A DNA stretch of 5,319 nucleotides from WTJD01 sp964225175 (lineage in GTDB: Bacteria; Pseudomonadota; Gammaproteobacteria; Xanthomonadales; SZUA-36). A program made the position numbers and the translations under genes. The notes under the pieces are model-generated. The model saw only the letters and a program-made list of their open reading frames with translations, was not told where the DNA came from and did not search any database. Below, piece by piece: positions 1-4,347 of this stretch. The number at the start of each line of letters is the position of its first letter. Within the stretch, counting starts at the first letter, position 1. The stretch spans positions 1-5,319 of the forward strand of contig CAXQNK010000086.1 in the NCBI GenBank assembly GCA_964225175.1. Direction: 5' to 3'.

Positions 1-1628
1 AAAAAACAGTCACTCTGGGCGCCCGTCGTTTGAACGAGCCGCGTCCCAATCGCCCTCATTCGGCGTAAGCCTTCCTCATTCTCAGGCGTACGAAAGTAAA
101 TCGGCAACTGCTCCGCAAGCCAGGTCATCACATTGGCGAGAGAGGACCATTCGATGGGGTTCGGCAGGGGTTCATCAGGCAACTCGCAGGCATTTGGAAA
201 ACGGTCATGCAGATAACCCAGGCTATAGTTGATTCTCTGTTGCGCGGTGACTCCTACCTCTCTTTTCAATTCATCGCTGCCGAACGGTCCAGAGGCGTCT
301 CCCGACAAGGCCGGTTGCGCGGCGACGCCTTCTGCCAACTGCAACAGGCTGGACAGGCAATCATCGAACATTTCCCGGGTCATCCCGGAGGGTTTCTCTT
401 CTTCTATGGGGGTCAGCCCGGTGCATGCCTCCACGCTGCCGGCAACGGAATCCCTGACGGGCAGACCGAAATAGTAGTCCACGTCCGGAATCAACAGGCC
501 CAACTGTGCAACCGCATCGGCCATCTCTTCAATCAAGCCAAGGTCAGCGCCAGGGTACTCAGCGTCACTGCCCTGGGCCTGAGCTTCGGCTTCATCTCCG
601 GACAGTTCCTGCTGCCGGCTGATTTGTGCTCTTGCGATGCCGAATGCCGTTGCAATGGCATTGTTGATCGCAGGGTCTACAGCGGCAAACCTTCGTGCAT
701 AAGCGGTGGATATCATGGGTAATTCCTGGTCCAGCCAGGTTGCCAGGCCGAGCATTTCCAGGCTGGGTGACTGAACCCATTCCCCGGCGATCGCCAGCAA
801 ACCTTCCGCGAATGCCAGGTAATTCGCCTCATGCAGTCCGTCGATGATCCCGGCCAGGTGCAGCAAAGCACGGACCTGCGCGAGTTCCGGCTGCTGTGGG
901 TCAATCAATTGCATGTGCAGGCCGAATCGCAGCCGCTCCAGCTGCTCATGGTCAGGGGGGCTCGCGAGGACGGAGGCCAGGACCAGGGATGAGAGCGCGG
1001 CCCAGTCCGAATGGCTGACTTCCTGCGCGCCGCGCCCGAACGGGTCTGACCGCCAATCCACCAGGGCATCGCCCAACTGCGTGGCAAGCTGATCATCGGC
1101 ACCGGCATGCGCCAACAGCTGGTCATAGCGGTTCATGGCTTCCGCTTCGAGTCGCCACAGCATGGCCGGAATGACCGCCGCAGCAATTCGTCTTTCGTCC
1201 CTGTCGAATGCCGTTCGCAGGTAGCTGTCGAGGCTTGCGCCCATGGGCGAGGTCAATTCACCCGTGGACAGTTGCCGTTTTTCCAATTGCAGATATAAAG
1301 GCCATGCCGCGGAATCGAGAACAGGCCCACGCGGGTGAAAAGGTCCAAATTCAGTCACCAGTGCGCTCAGCCAGGCTTCATCCTGCGCCTGGCTGTCAGG
1401 GCCCAGCCCCGTTTCGCCCGCCATGTAGCGTTGCTGGTGGCGGAAAACCACCGCAAGGCGCAGGAGGCTCGGCAGTCGTGCATCAGTGCTGGCAAGCCGA
1501 GAAGCTATCTGTTGCGGGCCGGGCAGATCTGCCGCGTTCGCTGGCCCGCAGGCAATTACCAGGGACAAGCCGGCACATACCAGCCCCCTGAAAAAATGCC
1601 CAAGTTGGATTGCCCACTGAGAAGCCAT
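1..1628 (-). CDS. Large exported protein of unknown function, C-terminus off the left edge
   Basis: An uninterrupted minus-strand frame of 542 codons starts at ATG 1628 and is still open at base 1. I do not recognise the family. The N-terminus is a secretion signal: a charged start, a hydrophobic run at about residues 15-26, then ANA (30-32) before ADLPG, which suits signal peptidase I. VIAC (24-27) could instead be a lipobox, making Cys27 a lipid anchor; the two readings compete. The remainder is rich in Leu, Ala, Asp and Glu and looks mainly helical, with an acidic low-complexity stretch at about 341-360. Four cysteines fall near the visible end (402, 424, 481, 541), as could occur in a disulfide-bonded periplasmic protein. 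No catalytic motif was found. ATG 1628 is the first usable start after an in-frame TAG, but its Shine-Dalgarno is weak. It is divergent from the asparaginase-like gene. That it is a gene is fairly sure; its function is unknown. Confidence 0.85.
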   Translation of the reverse strand, partial: MASQWAIQLGHFFRGLVCAGLSLVIACGPANAADLPGPQQIASRLASTDARLPSLLRLAVVFRHQQRYMAGETGLGPDSQAQDEAWLSALVTEFGPFHPRGPVLDSAAWPLYLQLEKRQLSTGELTSPMGASLDSYLRTAFDRDERRIAAAVIPAMLWRLEAEAMNRYDQLLAHAGADDQLATQLGDALVDWRSDPFGRGAQEVSHSDWAALSSLVLASVLASPPDHEQLERLRFGLHMQLIDPQQPELAQVRALLHLAGIIDGLHEANYLAFAEGLLAIAGEWVQSPSLEMLGLATWLDQELPMISTAYARRFAAVDPAINNAIATAFGIARAQISRQQELSGDEAEAQAQGSDAEYPGADLGLIEEMADAVAQLGLLIPDVDYYFGLPVRDSVAGSVEACTGLTPIEEEKPSGMTREMFDDCLSSLLQLAEGVAAQPALSGDASGPFGSDELKREVGVTAQQRINYSLGYLHDRFPNACELPDEPLPNPIEWSSLANVMTWLAEQLPIYFRTPENEEGLRRMRAIGTRLVQTTGAQSDCF

Positions 1629-1669
1629 AAGCGTCCGGATCGACAATTTAAGCTGAATCAACTAGGCAG

Positions 1670-1700
1670 TTTATACTACTTGACGATCACGCCAACTCAA
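1670..1700 (-). promoter_or_regulatory. Possible promoter of the exported-protein gene
   Basis: On the minus strand TTGAGT (1700-1695) and TATAAA (1675-1670) are separated by 19 bases and would start RNA about 35 bases before ATG 1628. The hexamers are reasonable but the spacer is long. On the plus strand, TTGACG (1680-1685) and TATGAT (1716-1721) lie before the asparaginase-like gene, but they are 30 bases apart and cannot form one promoter. This is an inference from consensus only. Confidence 0.25.
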
Positions 1701-1763
1701 ACCGCCCGGCATACTTATGATCGGAGGGCGCCAGGCACCAGGGAAACAGCCGAGACCGGATCA

Positions 1764-2249
1764 ATGGACACACTGCACATCATCACAACGGGCGGCACAA
1801 TCGACAAAACCTACTTTGACGACAAGAGTGATTATCAGATTGGAGAACCTCAAATCAGTGAAACGCTCCGTCTGCTCGAAGTGGGCTTCGAATTCGAGGT
1901 CAATGCCCTCATACGAAAGGACAGCCTGCACCTGGATGACGCAGACCGTCAAACCATCCGGGATGCTGTTACGGGAACCTCGCATACGCATATCTTAATC
2001 ACCCATGGCACCGACACCATGGTCGAGACAGCCCGAGCCCTCGAGGGCATACCGGACAAGACCATCGTGCTCACAGGCGCGTTGAACCCTGCCCGCTTCA
2101 GGGACTCCGATGCCGTGTTCAATATCGGCTGCGCAGTGGGTGCAGTGCAGTGTCAGCCCGCGGGGGTATGGATTGCGATGAACGGTCGCATCTGGCAACC
2201 CGACGAAGTCCGTAAAAGTGTGCGCAGGAATCGTTTTGAACCGCTCTGA
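1764..2249 (+). CDS. Short asparaginase-domain protein (N-terminal asparaginase domain only)
   Basis: This 161-residue protein carries both signature motifs of the asparaginase/glutaminase fold: TGGTI at 9-13, with the nucleophile-type Thr12, and HGTDT at 81-85, with the Thr-Asp pair 83-84. VLTGALNPARF (102-112) and VWIAMNGRI (135-143) match later strands of the same domain. Classical L-asparaginases are about 330 residues, and the whole C-terminal domain is absent here. The protein ends cleanly at TGA, so it looks like a member of the recognised short family rather than a broken gene. The lysine that assists catalysis in full enzymes (Lys162 of E. coli AnsB) aligns by eye with Val or Gln around 128-129, so hydrolysis of asparagine is not assured. 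The frame is open upstream to 1335, but that part overlaps the divergent gene, so ATG 1764 is preferred; the ribosome site is weak (GGA about 7 bases upstream). It has no signal peptide and is probably cytoplasmic. Confidence 0.9.
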   Translation: MDTLHIITTGGTIDKTYFDDKSDYQIGEPQISETLRLLEVGFEFEVNALIRKDSLHLDDADRQTIRDAVTGTSHTHILITHGTDTMVETARALEGIPDKTIVLTGALNPARFRDSDAVFNIGCAVGAVQCQPAGVWIAMNGRIWQPDEVRKSVRRNRFEPL

Positions 2250-2267
2250 TTGCGTAATCGACCGAGT

Positions 2268-3557
2268 TCAGATCCGGGTTATGGCGTGAATCAGGACGCC
2301 GACCAGCCCGCCCACCAGAGTCCCATTAATTCGAATGAACTGCAGGTCCCGTCCAAGGGCCAATTCAACGCGCCGACTTGTATCCATCCCGTCCCATGAG
2401 CGCACCGTATCGGAAATCAGGCTGGCAATCTGCGTCCGATTCCTCTCGACCAACACGAGTATTGCATCTGTCAGCCAGTGGTTGATCCAGGACTGCATGG
2501 CGCCGTCCGCTTCCAGTTCTTCGGTCAAGTCATCAAGCCAGTCTCCGATTTGCTCCCGCACGCGGGAATCCGGTTTCTCGAGGTCACTTTCCAACTGCTC
2601 CGCCAATCGTTCCCAGGCGCCGTAGACATAGTCCTGTAATGCTTCATTCTCGAGCAGCACGTGTTTTAACCTGATGCCCGTTTGACGGTGCTCCTGGGAG
2701 TGCCTGAGTTCATAAGAGAGGTTTTCCAGCCAGAGATTAAACTGAGCGCGCAACTCATGATCGGGGTCCAGCGACATTTCCATGAGTTGTGTCTCGATTC
2801 TCTGCAACATTTGCTCGAGAATGCGGTCATCGACAAAACCAGGAAGCCACCAGGGACTGCCCTCTCGAACGCGCTCACGAATTTCTTCCCGATTGTCGTT
2901 GATCACCACCACGGCATAGCGCAGCATCTCGGTCAGCACGTTCTGGTGCTGATGATCCCGGATCAGCCAATCGAGGGTATGGCCCATCAGGGGTGCGAGG
3001 CTGACATGCTTCAATTGACGCCGACTCAGGCGCGAAAGAAAAGCACGAACGCGTTGTTCGTTCAGGGCCTCGAGACCCCAACCAATCATGCCGCACACGA
3101 AATCCTGTACGCTTTTTCGCCCGCGCGCCGAGCGCAACCAGGCGATCGTGACGCCGGTAAGGTCAACATCATCGAGTTTGCGGCGCACCACCTCGATGGC
3201 AAGGAAGTGATCAGCAATAAATCGAGCCATGGCTTCGCCAAGTTCGTTTTTGCGCGTGGGTATGATGGCGGTATGGGGAATCGGAATACCCAGCGGGTGC
3301 CGGAAAAGCGCCACCACGGCAAACCAGTCGGCCAGCGCACCGACCATTCCCGCCTCGGAGAACGCATGCAGCCACCCGGCCCAGGCCTCCGGTCGCCTCA
3401 GTGTCAGAACGAACAGGCAAGCCATGAGCACCAAAAGCACCAGCGGTATGCGCTTCATGCGCCGCAGGCGCTGCTCGCGCTCCTGCTCCGTCAGGGGCGC
3501 GGCGGGCGGGGTATTCGGAGTCAGAGTTTGACCTTGCCTGTCAGGATATCTTTCCAC
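2268..3557 (-). CDS. DUF445 family membrane protein (YjiN-like)
   Basis: This 429-residue protein is close in length to E. coli YjiN. The DUF445 signature is clear: GALADWFAVVALFRHP at 73-88, followed by LGIPIPHTAIIP to residue 100. A membrane segment lies at about 37-54. The middle (about 105-400) is long, charged and helical with coiled-coil character. A second hydrophobic segment, INGTLVGGLVGVLIHAI (410-426), closes the protein. The family is known as inner-membrane proteins with no settled biochemical role. The start is uncertain: GTG 3557 gives a 37-base overlap with the DUF962 gene, while ATG 3458 (residue 34) would remove the charged leader LTEQEREQRLRR. Relatives usually keep such a leader before the first membrane segment, so the GTG is favoured and translation may be coupled to the upstream gene. 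It converges on the asparaginase-like gene with 18 bases between the stops; I saw no T-rich hairpin terminator there. Confidence 0.93.
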   Translation of the reverse strand: MERYPDRQGQTLTPNTPPAAPLTEQEREQRLRRMKRIPLVLLVLMACLFVLTLRRPEAWAGWLHAFSEAGMVGALADWFAVVALFRHPLGIPIPHTAIIPTRKNELGEAMARFIADHFLAIEVVRRKLDDVDLTGVTIAWLRSARGRKSVQDFVCGMIGWGLEALNEQRVRAFLSRLSRRQLKHVSLAPLMGHTLDWLIRDHQHQNVLTEMLRYAVVVINDNREEIRERVREGSPWWLPGFVDDRILEQMLQRIETQLMEMSLDPDHELRAQFNLWLENLSYELRHSQEHRQTGIRLKHVLLENEALQDYVYGAWERLAEQLESDLEKPDSRVREQIGDWLDDLTEELEADGAMQSWINHWLTDAILVLVERNRTQIASLISDTVRSWDGMDTSRRVELALGRDLQFIRINGTLVGGLVGVLIHAITRI

Positions 3558-3826
3558 ATCACCCAGTCGCCCATCAGGCTGTAGAGGGGGTATTTGAATG
3601 TCGCAGGTTTATTGTGCTCAAAAAAGAAATGTCCGACCCACGCAAAGCCATATCCCACCAGGGGTACCATCCAGAGCCATTTAAACTCGCCACTCCAGGC
3701 AGCGAATGCAATCACACCCAGCACAAGCCAGCTGCCCACGAAATGAAGCATGCGGCATACGCGGTGGGAATGTTCTTCAAGGTAGAAGGGATAGAATTCG
3801 CTGAAACTGGAATAAGCTTTTGGCAT
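3521..3826 (-). CDS. DUF962 / Mpo1-like membrane protein
   Basis: This 101-residue protein has the full length usual for bacterial DUF962 members. The signatures are FYPFYLEEHSHRVCRMLHFVG (11-31 with His19, His21 and His28) and, after two hydrophobic segments (about 32-44 and 50-64), GHFFFEHNKPATFKYPL (65-81 with His66 and His71), then GDWVMW. Yeast Mpo1 of this family is an iron-dependent dioxygenase acting on 2-hydroxy fatty acids, and the conserved histidines seen here are its likely metal ligands; the bacterial substrate is not established. It is probably an integral inner-membrane protein. It is the first gene of a minus-strand pair with the DUF445 gene, whose frame begins inside its last 12 codons. 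ATG 3826 is the only start in frame. Upstream the same frame stays open for 40 codons to a TAA at 3947-3949 but has no ATG, GTG or TTG. The Shine-Dalgarno is weak. Confidence 0.93.
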   Translation of the reverse strand: MPKAYSSFSEFYPFYLEEHSHRVCRMLHFVGSWLVLGVIAFAAWSGEFKWLWMVPLVGYGFAWVGHFFFEHNKPATFKYPLYSLMGDWVMWKDILTGKVKL

Positions 3827-3919
3827 GTCGAAGTACCGGTATTGATCACGTGTATGCCATCCATCCTGCCAGAGACCTGCGCGGCGGGCAATTTCCTGGC
3901 ATTGACCACGAGCCGGTGG

Positions 3920-3948
3920 TTGACGATACCGAGCTAAATCGGTACCTT
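3920..3948 (+). promoter_or_regulatory. Probable promoter of the tRNA-Val gene
   Basis: TTGACG (3920-3925) matches the -35 consensus at five of six positions. Exactly 17 bases later is TACCTT (3943-3948), a weak -10 box. The following AAGCGCCCC is a GC-rich discriminator, as often found at stable-RNA promoters. RNA would start around 3955, giving a leader of about 10 bases before the tRNA. A 6-bp inverted repeat (TACCGA 3927-3932, TCGGTA 3939-3944) lies in the spacer and overlaps the -10 box. Spacing and position support the call; the -10 box is poor. Confidence 0.4.
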
Positions 3949-3964
3949 AAGCGCCCCACCTGAT

Positions 3965-4040
3965 GGGCGATTAGCTCAGTTGGGAGAGCGCTGCAGTCAC
4001 ATTGCAGAGGTCACTGGTTCAAGCCCAGTATCGCCCACCA
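3965..4040 (+). tRNA. tRNA-Val (anticodon CAC)
   Basis: A complete 76-base cloverleaf can be folded by hand. The acceptor stem is GGGCGAT (3965-3971) with ATCGCCC (4030-4036). The D stem is GCTC/GAGC (3974-3977, 3986-3989). The anticodon stem is CTGCA/TGCAG (3991-3995, 4003-4007) around the loop GTCACAT. The variable loop is AGGTC and the T stem ACTGG/CCAGT encloses TTCAAGC. CCA is encoded at 4038-4040. The anticodon at 3998-4000 is CAC, which reads the valine codon GUG. One oddity is a G at position 32 of the anticodon loop, where a pyrimidine is usual. The 3' half of such genes is a frequent target of integrases, which matters for the DNA that follows. Confidence 0.97.
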
Positions 4041-4084
4041 ATGAAATCAGTATCTTAGCTTAATCTAGCTCTCTCAGCATCACC

Positions 4085-4108
4085 TCTGGGGTGCATCTGG
4101 GGGTGCAT
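4085..4108. repeat. Tandem G-rich repeat 45 bases after the tRNA
   Basis: TCTGGGGTGCAT (4085-4096) is followed at once by TCTGGGGGTGCAT (4096-4108); the two copies share one T and differ by a single G. Short iterated G-rich sites of this look, just outside a tRNA 3' end, can be arm-type binding sites of tyrosine integrases. That role is inferred from position and resemblance only. Confidence 0.55.
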
Positions 4109-4250
4109 AAAACCATTGCCCTCCACAGCTTTTTTAACAATTGACCATAATTCCGGAGCTACCTTTCATCACCCCCACCCCCCCTTATGCAGGTAGGAGT
4201 CCCGCTATTCCTGTATTGGTGATTTGGTCAGGCGATCAGGGGTTTTTGAT

Positions 4251-4281
4251 ATAGGTCAATTGGGTCAAAAAATTGGCCTAT
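4251..4281. promoter_or_regulatory. Imperfect palindrome, possible operator or RNA hairpin
   Basis: ATAGGTCAATT (4251-4261) and AATTGGCCTAT (4271-4281) are inverted repeats with one mismatch, which would be a G-U pair in RNA, giving an 11-bp stem and a 9-base loop. The arms and loop include two of the four GGTCA elements of this leader. It is not a terminator on either strand because no T run follows. It may be a protein-binding site or a leader structure of the fibre gene. Confidence 0.4.
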
Positions 4282-4313
4282 TCGGTCAAACATTGAGTCG
4301 CCGCTTGTGGCAC

Positions 4314-4340
4314 GCTCCACGCCAATTAACCTCGTGGAGC
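4314..4340 (+). promoter_or_regulatory. Hairpin enclosing the Shine-Dalgarno of the fibre gene
   Basis: GCTCCACG (4314-4321) and CGTGGAGC (4333-4340) form a perfect 8-bp inverted repeat, six of eight pairs GC, around an 11-base loop. The 3' arm contains GGAG (4336-4339), which sits 8 bases before ATG 4348 and is the evident ribosome-binding site. When the stem forms, the site is paired. No T run follows, so it is not an intrinsic terminator. Structural control of translation is inferred; a protein-binding palindrome is the alternative. Confidence 0.55.
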
Positions 4341-4347
4341 AACAACC

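Larger units (their letters stand above)
4041..4347. other. Gene-free 307-base stretch between tRNA-Val and the fibre gene
   Basis: I find no convincing coding sequence, no integrase or integrase fragment, and no clear tRNA terminator (the T run at 4130-4135 has no stem before it). The stretch looks more AT-rich than the genes to its left. In order it holds a tandem G-rich repeat (4085-4108), a C-rich tract (C5, A, C7 at 4172-4184), four GGTCA elements (starting at 4226, 4254, 4263 and 4284), an imperfect palindrome (4251-4281) and an 8-bp hairpin before the start codon (4314-4340). A weak plus-strand promoter candidate is TTGACC (4141-4146), 17 bases, TTTCAT (4164-4169), which would give the fibre gene a leader of about 170 bases. 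The promoter is speculative. Confidence 0.6.

Noticed and set aside
207..722. Plus-strand open frame of 171 codons
   Set aside because: It is antisense to the continuous 542-codon minus-strand gene, which has a signal peptide and protein-like composition.
1335..1763. N-terminal extension of the asparaginase-like frame by 143 codons
   Set aside because: It overlaps the start of the divergent exported-protein gene, is basic and low in family resemblance, and the asparaginase motif begins right after ATG 1764.
2241..2282. Bidirectional terminator between the convergent genes
   Set aside because: A partial inverted repeat (AACC..TCTGA with TCAGA..GGTT) exists but the stem is interrupted and no T run follows on either strand.
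2682..3584. A 300-codon plus-strand open frame
   Set aside because: It is antisense to the DUF445 gene, which has clear family signatures over the same bases; the plus-strand product resembles nothing.
4172..4184. G-quadruplex on the minus strand of the C-rich tract
   Set aside because: Only two G runs are present close together, not the four needed; kept only as a low-complexity tract.
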